Shown: positions 17,410 through 27,185 of the stretch, piece after piece
Layout of the letters: each line of letters opens with the position of its first letter
Position numbering within the stretch: the first letter of the stretch is position 1
Origin: Cryobacterium glucosi
GTDB lineage: Bacteria > Actinomycetota > Actinomycetes > Actinomycetales > Microbacteriaceae
Direction of reading: 5' to 3'
DNA length: 64,000 nucleotides
Assembly: GCF_004402235.1 (NCBI RefSeq)
Contig: NZ_SOFS01000015.1
Span: forward strand, 124,001 to 188,000
Translations under genes and position numbers: made by a program
Notes under the pieces: generated by a model
What the model saw: the letters and a program-made list of their open reading frames with translations, nothing else
Databases searched by the model: none
What the model was told of the DNA's origin: nothing

Positions 17410-17439
17410 CGGCCGTCCGGCGGTAGATCCGGACGGCCG
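17410..17439. terminator. Second hairpin between convergent genes
   Basis: Perfect 10-bp arms CGGCCGTCCG and CGGACGGCCG with a ten-base loop, 17 bp from the stop of the convergent secreted-protein gene. It likely terminates that gene on the minus strand. Confidence 0.55.
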
Positions 17440-17455
17440 TTCGACTATCCGGCGG

Positions 17456-18805
17456 CTACTGGGCCACCTGGCTGGTCGTTTCCACGTTCAGCCACGGGCC
17501 GGCGGGAACGGCGGACCGGTCCACGAAACGCCAGTTGACGTGGTCGTTGTCCCCGTCGAGGTCGGTGAAGCCGAGGCATCCGTTGAGGGCGGGCGACACG
17601 TCGGTGCCTGCGCCCTGGCTCGGGTCGCCGCTGAACTGCTTGTTCACCGGACGGGCGTCGTTGCTTCCGAACACGTAGGCAGCGTCGTGGTACAGCGAGC
17701 CGCTCGAGGGGCCCGCGTCCTCAACCTGTCCGTAGCACGTCTGGCCATTGGGACCGGTGAGCTGGACCCAGTGGTTCTTCATGTACGAGTAGTTCGAGTC
17801 ACCATGGTGAGCGCTGTACGGGGCCACGTTCGCCCACGGTACGACGGTGTCGCGGTTGGCGAACGCCGTCGCGTCGTTGACGTCGTCGTAAGGAAGATCC
17901 AGGTAGAACGGGTTCTCGAGCGGCTTGGGCTGGCTGGTCGGGAAGTAGCCGTTGGCAGCGGTGCGCTTCTCTGTCGTGCACGTGAAGGTCGCAGCGGTCG
18001 CGCCGCTGGACGGGCCATCGCACCCGCCGACGGGCGAGCCGCCGCAGCCGGTGTCCGTTGAGGACCCGAGCTGAACGCCGGTGTGGTGAAGCGCCCACTT
18101 GCTGTCATAGGTGCTGCAGACCTGGCTGCCGTCGCTGAGGTTCGCGTTGAAGATCTCGCCGACCCAGAAGGTCGTCGACACGATATTGGTGTGCAGCGGG
18201 GACGTTCCGATGGCGATGGGGGGCGTCGTCGGAGTAGGCGTCGGCGTCGGCGTAGGAGTAGGAGTAGGCGTCGGCGTCGGCGTAGGCGTGGGCGTAGGAG
18301 TCGGAGTCGGAGTCGGGGTGGGCTTCGGCGTCGGCGTAGGCGTAGGAGTCGGAGTCGGAGTCGGAGTCGGAGTCGGGGTGGGCTTCGGCGTCGGCGCAGG
18401 CGTCGGAGTCGGAGTCGGAGTCGGGGTGGGCTTCGGCGTCGGCGCGGGCGTGGGCTTCGGCGCAGGCGTCGGAGCCGGCGTGGGCTTCGGCGTCGGCGCA
18501 GGCGTCGGCGTCGGCGCAGGCGTCGGAGTCGGAGTCGGAGTCGGAGTTCCGTTGTGGTGGTTCTTACGGTGTGACCACACCCCGGTCACGGCGAGCCAGC
18601 CTGACGGTGCGCTCACGGACGATGAACCGGACGACGAGCGGGACGACGAAGACGAGGAGTCGCCGGAGGCGAACGCACAGGAGGCCGTTGTGCCGACGGC
18701 GATGCACAGGGCCGCCGTTGCGGCCAGGACACCGCCTGCGAGTTTGCGACGCGCGGTTGTACTACGCGGCGAGGACTTCTCGGCGCGACGAAAGAGCTGT
18801 TGCAT
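17456..18805 (-). CDS. Exported protein: Ser-rich/PT linker plus double-psi-barrel-like domain
   Basis: 449 aa. A basic N-terminus and hydrophobic signal or anchor (about 20-47) precede a Ser-rich stretch, the motif SVSAPSGWL (64-71) and a Thr-Pro/Ala-Pro/Lys-Pro linker of about 108 residues (86-194). The Cys-containing C-terminal domain (195-449) has [20 protein letters not shown] and [11 protein letters not shown], resembling the double-psi beta-barrel of expansins, RlpA and EG45-type proteins. This suggests binding or loosening of plant or cell-wall polysaccharide; enzymatic activity is uncertain. The same SVSAPSGWL motif opens the mature GH5 cellulase at 21372-23096, suggesting a shared export or surface module. 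AAAGG lies 12 bases before ATG 18805. Confidence 0.75.
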   Translation of the reverse strand: MQQLFRRAEKSSPRSTTARRKLAGGVLAATAALCIAVGTTASCAFASGDSSSSSSRSSSGSSSVSAPSGWLAVTGVWSHRKNHHNGTPTPTPTPTPAPTPTPAPTPKPTPAPTPAPKPTPAPTPKPTPTPTPTPTPAPTPKPTPTPTPTPTPTPTPTPTPKPTPTPTPTPTPTPTPTPTPTPTPTPTPTPTPTTPPIAIGTSPLHTNIVSTTFWVGEIFNANLSDGSQVCSTYDSKWALHHTGVQLGSSTDTGCGGSPVGGCDGPSSGATAATFTCTTEKRTAANGYFPTSQPKPLENPFYLDLPYDDVNDATAFANRDTVVPWANVAPYSAHHGDSNYSYMKNHWVQLTGPNGQTCYGQVEDAGPSSGSLYHDAAYVFGSNDARPVNKQFSGDPSQGAGTDVSPALNGCLGFTDLDGDNDHVNWRFVDRSAVPAGPWLNVETTSQVAQ

Positions 18806-19015
18806 AGAGTTTTTTGCCTTTCAAATGACCGGAACGCGCCGATCACAAATCCATCCACAGAACCTACGACACGCATTTTCGATGGGTTGACTGTAACCCA
18901 TTCGAAGTACACGGCTCCGGAAAATACCCCCAGTTTTACGGCTGCGCTAGGGGCTTGACAAACAAAAAAACTGAGAGATCGCCGTAATCACGGGGAACTC
19001 ACGACACATTCATAG

Positions 19016-19030
19016 CTGAGAAACTCTCAG
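19016..19030. promoter_or_regulatory. CTGAGA/TCTCAG palindrome in a 249-bp AT-rich gap
   Basis: CTGAGA-AAC-TCTCAG is a perfect inverted repeat between the penicillin-binding protein stop (19055) and the exported-protein start (18805). It resembles the CT(A/G)AGA...CTCTCA boxes at 4071 and 4608, and a further CTGAGAG occurs at 18971. It may be an operator for the exported-protein gene or a hairpin terminating the PBP gene. Confidence 0.35.
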
Positions 19031-19054
19031 GAAGGAAAACCCTCAGCGCTGTGT

Positions 19055-21250
19055 TTAACGGGGCGTCGGAGTCTGAGTCTGCGCCGGTGTCGGTCTCGGT
19101 GTCTGAGTCGGCGTCGGATTGGCTTCGATGAAGTCATCTCCACCGTACTTCGCATTCGCGACCGACATCACCGCCGGCCACATCCGGTGCCGGGCGGTCG
19201 CGGCCTGGCCGCTGTCGAAGTATGTGGTCCGCTGGTTCGCATCGCCGGTGAGGCTGACCACCGCGACGACGGTTGCGACCTTCGTACTCGACCCGGTCAT
19301 CCAGGTGTCCTTATTGCCATCCGTCGTACCGGTCTTTCCGATCACGGGCACCTGCGGCGCCATGCCCCGGTTCGACTGCTGCCCTGTCCCGGTCGTCATG
19401 ACCTTGTGCATGGCGTAGGCCATGCCCGCCGCAACCGTGGGGTTGACGGAAGCCGCGCACTCGCTGGTCGGCACGGGAACCTCAGCACCGGTCGGGCCAA
19501 CGATGCGGTCGATCACGACCGGACTGCACGTCACCCCCCTGTTCGCGATTCCCGCGAACGCGACGGCCATGCTCAACGGCGCGATCTCATTCGTGCCGAT
19601 CACCGACGCAGCGCTCTGCAGGAGAGGGGTCGCATCAGCGCGGTGCATCCGGAATGCCTCAGCCGTCTTACGGATTCCGCACAGGTCGAGCTTCTTGGCC
19701 ATCCCGATGTACCCGGTGTTGATCGAACCCACGGTGGCTTCGAGGGCGCTGTAGTGCGCCCCACTCTCGTTGGCGTCGTTCTTCGGGTTCCACTTCTCCT
19801 TGTCGTAGTTCTGCGGGCCGAGGCAGCTGTCCTGGAAGGTGCCCCAATTGGCCTTGCGGCGGGAATCGACGCGTTCGTAGAGAGCGTGACCTTCCGTGAG
19901 CCACTCGGCGAGGGTGAACACCTTGTACCCGGAACCCGGCTGGAAGCCACTCGAACCGCCATCGGCATAGTCGGTGTTGTAGTTGATGCTCGTGTAGTTC
20001 GCTCCCGTGGCCTCGACGACAGGATCCTGGCTGTAGTCCTTGTTCTGCACCATCGCAAGCACCCGACCGGTGCCGACCTGCACGCTCGAGATGACAGCGC
20101 CGACATCCCAGCCGGGGAAGGTCGACGGCACATTCTGCTTCATCGTGGCCTCCGCGGCATTCTGAAGGTCCAGATCAATGGTTGTGTAGACGTTGTAGCC
20201 ACCCCGGCGGAAGTTGAGAAGCCGGGTGTCGGCATCCGCCCCGAACGCCGGGTCGTTCCGAAGCACATGGGTCACGTAGTCGCAGAAATAGGCGCTTCCG
20301 CCCGCGGTCTGGCACCCGGTACTGGGCTCGTGGATGCTGGGTTCGACCAGTGCCGCGACCGCCGCCGCATAATCGTCCGGTCCGATCGTGCCGTACTTCA
20401 GCATCGTCCCGAGGATATAGTCCCGGCGGTCCCGGTTCGCCGCGTAGCCGTTCGCCGTACCGTTGGAGGCGCTGTTCGGGTCGTCGAGCTGGAACTTGAC
20501 CGGGTTGTTGATGATGGCGACGAGGCTCGCGGCCTGCGGCAGGCTCACGGCCGCCGCCGTCGTGTTGAAGTAGTACTCGGCGGCCGCCTCGATTCCGTAG
20601 ACCGTTCCTCCGAAGCCGGTGATATTGAGATACTGGCGAAGGATGTCCTTCTTGGAGTATTTCTTCTCGACGCCGATCGCGAGCCGCATCTCCTTGAGTT
20701 TGCGCTCGGCGCTCGTTCGGGTGGCCGTCGTGTAGCAGGAGTCGCGCGCCACGGGGTCGGAGAGTACCTCGCACTTCTGAACGAGGACATTCTTGACATA
20801 CTGCTGAGTGATGGACGACCCGCCCTGAGTTTCCCCGCCAAGGCTCACCCTGAGTCCGGCCCTGATCGTGCCCTGCATGTCGATGCCGCCGTGTTCATAG
20901 AAGCGCGGGTCCTCACTCGAGACCGCGGCATCCGTCACAAAGGGGCTGATCGAGTCCGAGCCGACCTCGATCCGGTTCTGGTCATAGAAGGAGGCGAGCA
21001 GGTAGGGAGAGCCATCACCCCGCATCGCGTAGATGTTGCTCTTCTGGGAGAGCCTGTCGATCGACAGGAATTCCGGAAGGCTTTGGAAGGTGTTGATCGT
21101 GTCCGTCACGGCGAGTCCCGACAGCGCGACGACGGGCGTCACCGACGCGGCGATCAGGAGTCCGGCAACCCCGCTCATGGCCACAAGCCCGACCAGCCCG
21201 CCGATCACACCCCGAGGCGTGCGCCGCTCCTGGAATTCCGTCGTCCGCAT
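19055..21250 (-). CDS. Class A penicillin-binding protein
   Basis: 731-residue bifunctional peptidoglycan synthase. A single N-terminal TM (about 17-48) is followed by a GT51 transglycosylase with catalytic Glu113 (SSEDPRFYEHGGID) and QGGSSITQQYVKN (142-154). The transpeptidase domain carries Ser440-x-x-Lys443 (QPGSGYKVF), SIN (509-511) and KTG (639-641, VIGKTGTTDG). All catalytic motifs are present. SGYK replaces the more usual STFK. The tail after 705 is a short Pro-Thr-Gln run (PTPTQTPRPTPAQTQ), like the linkers of its neighbours. It acts on the outer face of the membrane in cell-wall assembly. ATG 21250; the gene lies 121 bp downstream of the cellulase gene, same strand. Confidence 0.93.
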   Translation of the reverse strand: MRTTEFQERRTPRGVIGGLVGLVAMSGVAGLLIAASVTPVVALSGLAVTDTINTFQSLPEFLSIDRLSQKSNIYAMRGDGSPYLLASFYDQNRIEVGSDSISPFVTDAAVSSEDPRFYEHGGIDMQGTIRAGLRVSLGGETQGGSSITQQYVKNVLVQKCEVLSDPVARDSCYTTATRTSAERKLKEMRLAIGVEKKYSKKDILRQYLNITGFGGTVYGIEAAAEYYFNTTAAAVSLPQAASLVAIINNPVKFQLDDPNSASNGTANGYAANRDRRDYILGTMLKYGTIGPDDYAAAVAALVEPSIHEPSTGCQTAGGSAYFCDYVTHVLRNDPAFGADADTRLLNFRRGGYNVYTTIDLDLQNAAEATMKQNVPSTFPGWDVGAVISSVQVGTGRVLAMVQNKDYSQDPVVEATGANYTSINYNTDYADGGSSGFQPGSGYKVFTLAEWLTEGHALYERVDSRRKANWGTFQDSCLGPQNYDKEKWNPKNDANESGAHYSALEATVGSINTGYIGMAKKLDLCGIRKTAEAFRMHRADATPLLQSAASVIGTNEIAPLSMAVAFAGIANRGVTCSPVVIDRIVGPTGAEVPVPTSECAASVNPTVAAGMAYAMHKVMTTGTGQQSNRGMAPQVPVIGKTGTTDGNKDTWMTGSSTKVATVVAVVSLTGDANQRTTYFDSGQAATARHRMWPAVMSVANAKYGGDDFIEANPTPTQTPRPTPAQTQTPTPR

Positions 21251-21371
21251 CTGAACCCCCCATCACGGTTCATGGAACCCCGGCGCCGACAGAATTGCTA
21301 GGGGCGTCTCACGATCGTTATCGGAGCGATCAGGTCTGGGCAACGGATGTCGAGCTGGCCCGCCGGGGAGC

Positions 21372-23096
21372 TTACCTGGCGGTGAGGATCAGCGCCGGTG
21401 CTACCGGGGCCTTGGTCGCCTCGACCTGAAGGCCCACCCAGACGCTCTGCCCCGCGGGAATGGTGCTCGCCCAACCCGCTCCGGTGCACGTGATCGAGGT
21501 CCTGACCTTGACCGTGCACGTCATCCCCCACGCGTTGGTCACCGCAGTCACGGTCGGATCGGACCAGGTCACGCTCCAGGCTTTGGCACCGGTCGCACTC
21601 TTCACCTGGAAGTCGGCGACGTAGCCGGCGCCCCACGCGCTCTGCAGGTTCCACGTCGTGGTGATCGAGGCCGTGCCGGGGACGGGAATCGGAGTGGCGG
21701 TCGGAGTCGGCGTCGGAGTAGCGGTCGGCTTCGGAGTCGCCGTCGGAGTCGGCGTCGCAGTCGGAGTAGCGGTCGGCTTCGGAGTCGCCGTCGGAGTCGG
21801 CGTCGCAGTCGGAGTAGCGGTCGGAGTCGGAGTAGCGGTCGGCGTCGGCGTCGCAGTCGGCGGAACGACGATCGGAGTCCCTGCACCGAGCAGCGGCGTG
21901 AGGGCCGTGAGCTTTGCCGCCTCCGGGGTGACCCAGTCGTCCTTGACGATGCCGCCGGTGTCGCCGCTGTTCGGGTTGAACGACCAGTACGCGAAGCTCA
22001 TGCCGTTGCTCGAGAGGTACGGTACGAGCTTGGCAAGCCATTTCTGGTCGGATTCGGTCGCAAGCTTCGTACCGAACTCGCCGAGCAGCACCGGTGCGAT
22101 CCCGGTCTTGCTGATGTAGCCCCAGTTCTGGTCCCAGACGGTGGCGAGGTTGTCCGGGTAGTTGGCCGCGCTGAACCACTTCTGCGCGTAGACCGTCGCC
22201 GGGTAGTCGTGCGGCGAGTACACCACCTGGTTCGCGACGGAGAGGATGACAGGCTTGCCCTTGACACCGCTCAGGCCGCCACCCCACCAGGTGGATCCGC
22301 CGGTGGCCTGGTTCTCGATGCCCTCGACGAGGATCAGCAGCCGGGGGTTCACGGCGAGCACGGCGTTCCCACCGCGGGTCGCGGCCGCCTGCCAGTCGAT
22401 CGCGGGGTTACCGCAGCCCCAGCATGCCTGCCCGTGCGGTTCGTTGTGCAGGTCGAAGCCGATCACGGTCGGATCATTCTTATACCGGGTGGCGAGTGCC
22501 TGCCAGTCGCTGATCCACTTGGCTTCACTGTATTGCGCCGTGTACCAGAGCTCCGATTGGGCTCCGGAATCCGGACGGTGCCGGTCGAGGATGACATTGA
22601 GTCCGGCGACCTTCGCCCGGGCGATGACCGTGTCCATCAGCCGCTGCGGGGTCAGTCCCGCGAGGGTCGGATTCACCGCGTAGTTGATCGAATTGCTGGG
22701 GGCCCCGCCGAGGCACTCGTTCGAGAACGGCAGCCGCAGGGTGTTGAATCCGAGCGACTTGATCTGCGCGAGGCCGGCGTCGAGGCCGATCGTCCAGAGT
22801 CCGTGCGGGGCGCAGTTGCTCGTCTCCATTCCGAACCAGGAGATGGCCTTGACGACATACGTCTGGTTGGCGGAGTTCTGGATCGTGCCACCCGCGGTGT
22901 GCAGCCAGCCGGACGGCGCACTGACGGAGGATGCCGCGAATGCCGCCGGCTGCGGAGCCGCCGTCACGAGGCCGCCCGTCAGGAGCAGGGCGGCAGCCAC
23001 GAATGCGACCAGGCGTCCGGTGGCGCCTCCGCGCCGCGGTCGTACCGACGCCGTTGGGGAAATCTGCCTCGTGGCATAGCTGTCGCGAGCACTCAT
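21372..23096 (-). CDS. Secreted GH5 cellulase with PT linker and CBM2-like domain
   Basis: 574-residue endoglucanase-type enzyme. A signal peptide (about 20-55, ending in AAFAA) is followed by SVSAPSGWL and a GH5 catalytic barrel (about 60-405). The acid/base is Glu219 (GFDLHNEPHG), the nucleophile Glu340 (VLLGEFGTK), with conserved NTLRLPFSNE and SPHDYP loops. An Ala-Thr-Pro linker (about 410-476) leads to a C-terminal family 2-like carbohydrate-binding module with Trp residues (TTWNLQSAWGAGYVADFQV, WVGLQVEATK). It hydrolyses beta-1,4-glucan outside the cell. ATG 23096 is preferred to the ORF start at 23198 because GGGGGA lies six bases before it. It probably shares regulation with the neighbouring exported proteins. 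Confidence 0.92.
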   Translation of the reverse strand: MSARDSYATRQISPTASVRPRRGGATGRLVAFVAAALLLTGGLVTAAPQPAAFAASSVSAPSGWLHTAGGTIQNSANQTYVVKAISWFGMETSNCAPHGLWTIGLDAGLAQIKSLGFNTLRLPFSNECLGGAPSNSINYAVNPTLAGLTPQRLMDTVIARAKVAGLNVILDRHRPDSGAQSELWYTAQYSEAKWISDWQALATRYKNDPTVIGFDLHNEPHGQACWGCGNPAIDWQAAATRGGNAVLAVNPRLLILVEGIENQATGGSTWWGGGLSGVKGKPVILSVANQVVYSPHDYPATVYAQKWFSAANYPDNLATVWDQNWGYISKTGIAPVLLGEFGTKLATESDQKWLAKLVPYLSSNGMSFAYWSFNPNSGDTGGIVKDDWVTPEAAKLTALTPLLGAGTPIVVPPTATPTPTATPTPTATPTATPTPTATPKPTATPTATPTPTATPKPTATPTPTPTATPIPVPGTASITTTWNLQSAWGAGYVADFQVKSATGAKAWSVTWSDPTVTAVTNAWGMTCTVKVRTSITCTGAGWASTIPAGQSVWVGLQVEATKAPVAPALILTAR

Positions 23097-23224
23097 GCTG
23101 GTCCCCCAGTATTCCGCGGACGTGGTTCCCGATGGCCACCCCTCGGGGCGGCAAGATCGTCCGTTAGCCCCATCGTAGGGGTTCCCGTGTTTCGGCACGG
23201 TAACAAGCTGCGCCGGGCACAGAA

Positions 23225-23255
23225 AACGGGCCCCGCGACTACCGCGAGGCCCGTT
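23225..23255 (-). terminator. Intrinsic terminator
   Basis: Read on the minus strand, AACGGGCC and GGCCCGTT arms with an inner CGCG/CGCG pair are followed by TTTTCTGTG. It lies 19 bp after the stop of the membrane protein at 23274. Confidence 0.75.
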
Positions 23256-23273
23256 CGATACTGCCGGATCGGA

Positions 23274-23765
23274 TCAGGCGACGGCCGGAACCGCGGTCTT
23301 CTTCAAAGCGTGCGGCGTGAGGACGAAGATCGCCCAGCCGAACAGGCCGACGAGGATGCCGAGGCCCATGGCGAAGAAGGAGACGCCGAAGGCGACGATC
23401 GAGGTGAAGAGCGAGGCGCGCAGCAGCGACGCGGTCATGACCGTCGGGCGGACCTTGTCGTCCTGGGCGAGCTCGGCGTACGTCTTGCCGCCCGAGGCCT
23501 CCATGGCGTGGTGGTTAATGATGTTCGCCTGCGCGAGGGCGGAGAGGGGGTTGTCGACGGTCGTTCCGGCGAGGAACGATGCGTCGGCCGCGACAGTAAT
23601 CTTCTCGCCGGCCAGCTGGCTGCTGACGGTGCCCCAGACGACGCCGCCGACGAGGAGCATAACGAGGCCGCCGATAATGCCGAGGAGGCCGATAATCCGA
23701 AGAATACGCGCCTGGCCGGAACCGGCGATCAGGGGCTGGGCAGCCGTTGTCGTAGCGGTTGTCAT
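23274..23765 (-). CDS. Two-TM actinobacterial membrane protein, often mislabelled 'LigA'
   Basis: 163 aa from ATG 23765 with GGAAAGG upstream. It has TM1 (about 24-45, IIGLLGIIGGLVMLLVGGVV) and a 75-residue extracytoplasmic part with EKITVAADASFLAGTTVDNP and ASGGKTYAELAQDD. TM2 (about 125-152) is followed by a basic C-terminus. Related small actinobacterial proteins are commonly named 'aromatic ring-opening dioxygenase LigA' in databases, but the sequence has no dioxygenase fold or metal ligands; that name should not be carried over. It is a single-gene unit with its own terminator. Function unknown. Confidence 0.82.
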   Translation of the reverse strand: MTTATTTAAQPLIAGSGQARILRIIGLLGIIGGLVMLLVGGVVWGTVSSQLAGEKITVAADASFLAGTTVDNPLSALAQANIINHHAMEASGGKTYAELAQDDKVRPTVMTASLLRASLFTSIVAFGVSFFAMGLGILVGLFGWAIFVLTPHALKKTAVPAVA

Positions 23766-23957
23766 GAGATACCTTTCCTGGTGTCGCGCCTGTCGTGACA
23801 CTCGTGTTACCCCCCAGTCTGCCAGTAATGAAAGCGCATTCATCACATTTTCTCTGCCGATTGCAACATTGGTGGTAAACGTTTGCACGGTGGCGGAGGA
23901 AAGGCGCGGCATCCGTTGGATGCCGCGCCTTTCCCAGCGTCTGAACGCCGGTTTCGC

Positions 23958-24824
23958 CTAGAAAACGGTCAGGCCCCTCGCGCGGAATTGCTCCCGCACG
24001 CGCTCCTGCAGATCGTTGTCGGGGGGCGTCACCCCGTGCAGCGGGTACGGGATCTCGAGCCGGTCCCACTTGTCCTCGCCCATCTGGTGGAACGGGAGCA
24101 CTTCGACGCGCTCGACGTTCGGCCAGCGGGAAATGATTTCCGCGACGGCGTCGACGTTGTCGACGGCATCGGTCAGTCCGGGGACGAGCACGAAGCGGGC
24201 CCAGACGGGGATTCCCTTTTCCGCGAGGCGATCGCCGAAATCGAGTGTCGGCTGGAGCTCACGCCCGGTGACCTCTTTGTACGTGTCGTGAAGACCGGAC
24301 TTGACGTCCAGAAGCACGAGGTCGAGGTTGTCGAGCAGCGTCTCTGACGCGCTCTTCCCGAGGAACCCCGAGGTGTCCAGGGTGGTGTGGATGCCGAGCT
24401 TGTGGCATTCCTCGAAGATGCGCTCCACGAAGGCCGGCTGCATGAGCGGCTCACCGCCGGAGATGGTGAGGCCTCCCCCGGTTGCGTCGAAGACGCCCTT
24501 GTAGCGCTTGAGGCGCGTGACCAGGTCGTCGAGGGTGGTGATCAACCCGTCGCGCATCTTCCAGGTGTCCGGGTTGTGGCAGTACTGGCAACGCAACAGG
24601 CACCCGGACAGGAACAGGGTCATCCGCGTTCCGGGACCGTCCACGGCCGTGACGAGTTCCCAGGAATGGACGCTCGCCACCGAGCCGTTGTGAATCGCGG
24701 CCATCTCGAGGTGATGGAGTTCGGCAAGTTCAGCTTGTTCGGTGCTGGGAGTCTTGCCGTCCTCCAGCGCGACGAGTGCGATGGCGGGGCCGACGCTGGG
24801 TAGGCCGAGGTTTATTGCGGGCAT
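23958..24824 (-). CDS. pflA: Pyruvate formate-lyase activating enzyme
   Basis: 288-residue radical SAM enzyme that installs the glycyl radical on PflB under anoxia. The iron-sulphur cluster motif is Cys75-x3-Cys79-x2-Cys82 (SGCLLRCQYCHNP). GGGLTISGGEPLMQ is the SAM-binding GGE motif, and VLLDVKS and VPGLTD follow. An extra N-terminal segment of about 40 residues precedes the usual start of the family (HSWELVTAVDGPGTR). ATG 24824 is kept because AGGAC lies eight bases upstream; ATG 24704 is an alternative giving a standard-length protein. It is 96 bp downstream of pflB and very probably co-transcribed. Confidence 0.95.
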   Translation of the reverse strand: MPAINLGLPSVGPAIALVALEDGKTPSTEQAELAELHHLEMAAIHNGSVASVHSWELVTAVDGPGTRMTLFLSGCLLRCQYCHNPDTWKMRDGLITTLDDLVTRLKRYKGVFDATGGGLTISGGEPLMQPAFVERIFEECHKLGIHTTLDTSGFLGKSASETLLDNLDLVLLDVKSGLHDTYKEVTGRELQPTLDFGDRLAEKGIPVWARFVLVPGLTDAVDNVDAVAEIISRWPNVERVEVLPFHQMGEDKWDRLEIPYPLHGVTPPDNDLQERVREQFRARGLTVF

Positions 24825-24870
24825 TGTCTCGTCCTACTCAGCGTCGCCGCCATCTGTTATCGGTGGATAT

Positions 24871-24935
24871 TAGTGCTGGTGAATCTTCGGTGCTGGTGAA
24901 TCCTTAGCGCTGGTGAATCCTTAGCGCTGGTGGAA
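24871..24935 (-). repeat. 17-18-bp tandem repeat at the pflB 3' end
   Basis: On the minus strand TTCACCAGCGCTAAGGA recurs about 3.5 times with small changes, beginning inside the last PflB codons (FHQR-stop) and continuing into the pflB-pflA gap. Each copy recreates the end of the reading frame, which suggests slippage duplication of the gene end. Confidence 0.75.
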
Positions 24936-27185
24936 CGTACGGCTGATGACGTCCATCTGCTGTTCGCGCGTGAGGCGCACGAAGTTGACCGCGTAGCCGG
25001 AGACGCGAATCGTCAGCTGCGGGTAGTTCTCCGGGTGCAGCATGGCGTCTTCAAGGGTTTCCTTGTTGAGCACGTTGACGTTGATGTGGTAGCCGGTGGC
25101 TTCCGTGTACGCGTCAATGAGTCCGACGAGGCTCGTGATCTGCTCGTCCTTGGTGTGACCGAGGCCACTGGGGACGACCGTGTTCGTGAGCGAGATGCCG
25201 TCCTGCGCCTGGCTGAACGGCAGCTTGGCGACGCTGAGCGCCGACGCGAGCATGCCGTGCGTGTCGCGGCCGTTCATCGGGTTTGCACCCGGAGCGAACG
25301 GCTCACCCTTGCGACGGCCATCGGGCGTGTTGCCGGTTGCCTTGCCGTAGACCACGTTGGACGTGATCGTCAGGATCGACTGGGTGTGGATCGCGTTGCG
25401 GTAGGTCGGGTGCTTGCGGATCATGTTCATGAAGCGTTCCATGACGTCGATCGCAATGGAGTCGACCTTGTCGTCGTCGTTACCGAACTTGGGGAATTCG
25501 CCCTCGATCGTGTAGTCGATGACGAGTCCGTTGTCGTCGCGGACCGGACGCACCTTGGCGTACTTGATCGCGGACAGGGAGTCGGCGACAACGCTCAGGC
25601 CGGCGATGCCACAGGCCATCGTGCGAACGATTTCCTTGTCGTGGAGAGCCATTTCGAGACGCTCGTACGCGTACTTGTCGTGCATGTAGTGGATGCAGTT
25701 CAGCGCGGTGACGTAGGTCTCGGCAAGCCACTCGAGCGTGACGAGGTAGTTCGCGAAGACGGTGTCATAGTCGAGGATCGTGTCCAGGTTCGGCGCGGTC
25801 GCCGGGGCGACCTGCTTGCCGGAAACCTCGTCCTTGCCGCCGTTGATCGAGTAGAGCAGCGCCTTGACGGCGTTGACGCGAGCACCGAAGAACTGCATCT
25901 GCTTGCCGACGCGCATCGGGGAGACGCAGCAGGCGATCGCAGCGTCGTCACCGAGCTCGGCGCGGATGAGGTCGTCGGACTCGTACTGGATCGCCGACGT
26001 GTCGATGGAGACCTGGGCGCAGAAGCGCTTGAATCCATCGGGAAGGCCGTCGTTCCAGAGAACGGTGAGGTTCGGCTCCGGTGCTGCGCCGATGTTGTAC
26101 AACGTCTGGAGGAAACGGAACGCCGTCTTGGTGACGAGCGGGCGACCGTCTTCGCCGATGCCGCCGAGGGACTCGGTGACCCAGGTCGGGTCGCCGGCGA
26201 AGATCTCGTCGTATTCCGGGGTACGCAGGAAGCGCACGATGCGGAGCTTGATGACGAGGTCGTCGATGAGCTCCTGGGCGCCCTCTTCGGTGATGGTGCC
26301 GTCGGCGAGGTCGCGCTCGATGTACGCGTCGAGGAAGGCCGAGTTACGGCCGAACGACATTGCAGCGCCGTTCTGTTCCTTGACGGCACCGAGGTACGCG
26401 AAGTACAGCCACTGGACGGCTTCCTGGGCGGTCTGGGCCGGCTTGGAGATGTCGGAGCCGTAGGACGCGGCCATCTGGACGAGTTCCTTGAGGGCCCGGA
26501 TCTGCTCCGAGTTTTCCTCGCGGGCGCGGATGATGTCCTCGGTCGAGGGCTCCATGTCGAGCTCGGCGCGGTCGTTCTTCTTGCCGGCGATCAGTGCGTC
26601 GACGCCGTAGAGGGCGACACGACGGTAGTCGCCGATGATACGGCCACGGCCGTAGGCATCCGGAAGACCGGTGATCAGGTGGCTGTTGCGGGCACGACGC
26701 ACACCGGGAGGGTAGACGTCGAACACGGCGGTGTTGTGGGTCTTGCGGTAGTCGGTGAAGATCTTCTCGAGTTCGGGAGAGACGGGGTAGCCGTAGGTCT
26801 CGAGGGAGTTGACGACCATGCGCCATCCACCGAACGGCATGATCGCGCGCTTGAGCGGCGCATCCGTCTGGAGGCCGACGATGACTTCATTGTCCTTGTC
26901 GATGTAGCCCGGCTTGTGGGCTGTAATGGAGGACGGCGTGAAGGCGTCGATGTCGTAGACGCCCTTACGACGTTCCTCGGGGAACATCGCGGACAACTTG
27001 GCCCAGACTCCCGTGGTGCGGGCAGTCGGCCCGGCCAGGAAGGACGCGTCGCCGATATACGGCGTGTAATTGCGCTGAATGAAATCGCGAAGGTTAATCG
27101 AATCCTGCCACGGCCCGGAAACGAATTCCGCCTTGCCGTGCTGCATCGAAGTGTCGCCGCTGAGGACGCCCTCTGTAATTGTCAT
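24921..27185 (-). CDS. pflB: Formate C-acetyltransferase (pyruvate formate-lyase)
   Basis: 754-residue glycyl-radical enzyme converting pyruvate and CoA to acetyl-CoA and formate in anaerobic growth. The active-site pair Cys419-Cys420 ([14 protein letters not shown]) and the glycyl-radical loop RVSGYAVNF with Gly730 are intact. Length matches the 760-residue E. coli enzyme. ATG 27185 has GAGGAG about ten bases upstream; the longer frame to 27314 is rejected as lacking similarity. It forms an operon with pflA and implies fermentative capacity in an otherwise aerobic catabolic genome. The 268-bp upstream gap holds a CTGAGAATTCTCA palindrome (about 27431-27443) that could be an operator. Confidence 0.97.
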   Translation of the reverse strand: MTITEGVLSGDTSMQHGKAEFVSGPWQDSINLRDFIQRNYTPYIGDASFLAGPTARTTGVWAKLSAMFPEERRKGVYDIDAFTPSSITAHKPGYIDKDNEVIVGLQTDAPLKRAIMPFGGWRMVVNSLETYGYPVSPELEKIFTDYRKTHNTAVFDVYPPGVRRARNSHLITGLPDAYGRGRIIGDYRRVALYGVDALIAGKKNDRAELDMEPSTEDIIRAREENSEQIRALKELVQMAASYGSDISKPAQTAQEAVQWLYFAYLGAVKEQNGAAMSFGRNSAFLDAYIERDLADGTITEEGAQELIDDLVIKLRIVRFLRTPEYDEIFAGDPTWVTESLGGIGEDGRPLVTKTAFRFLQTLYNIGAAPEPNLTVLWNDGLPDGFKRFCAQVSIDTSAIQYESDDLIRAELGDDAAIACCVSPMRVGKQMQFFGARVNAVKALLYSINGGKDEVSGKQVAPATAPNLDTILDYDTVFANYLVTLEWLAETYVTALNCIHYMHDKYAYERLEMALHDKEIVRTMACGIAGLSVVADSLSAIKYAKVRPVRDDNGLVIDYTIEGEFPKFGNDDDKVDSIAIDVMERFMNMIRKHPTYRNAIHTQSILTITSNVVYGKATGNTPDGRRKGEPFAPGANPMNGRDTHGMLASALSVAKLPFSQAQDGISLTNTVVPSGLGHTKDEQITSLVGLIDAYTEATGYHINVNVLNKETLEDAMLHPENYPQLTIRVSGYAVNFVRLTREQQMDVISRTFHQR

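Noticed and set aside
18230-18550. Direct repeats resembling a CRISPR array
   Set aside because: The repeats are 6-bp PT/AP/KP codon repeats in an in-frame linker, with no spacers or fixed repeat length.
18111-18890. Plus-strand frame with long Gly-Val repeats
   Set aside because: It is the antisense reading of the Pro-Thr linker of the exported protein at 17456-18805.
18955-18990. Sigma70-like -35 TTGACA on the plus strand
   Set aside because: No -10 at 16-18 bp spacing and no gene follows on that strand.
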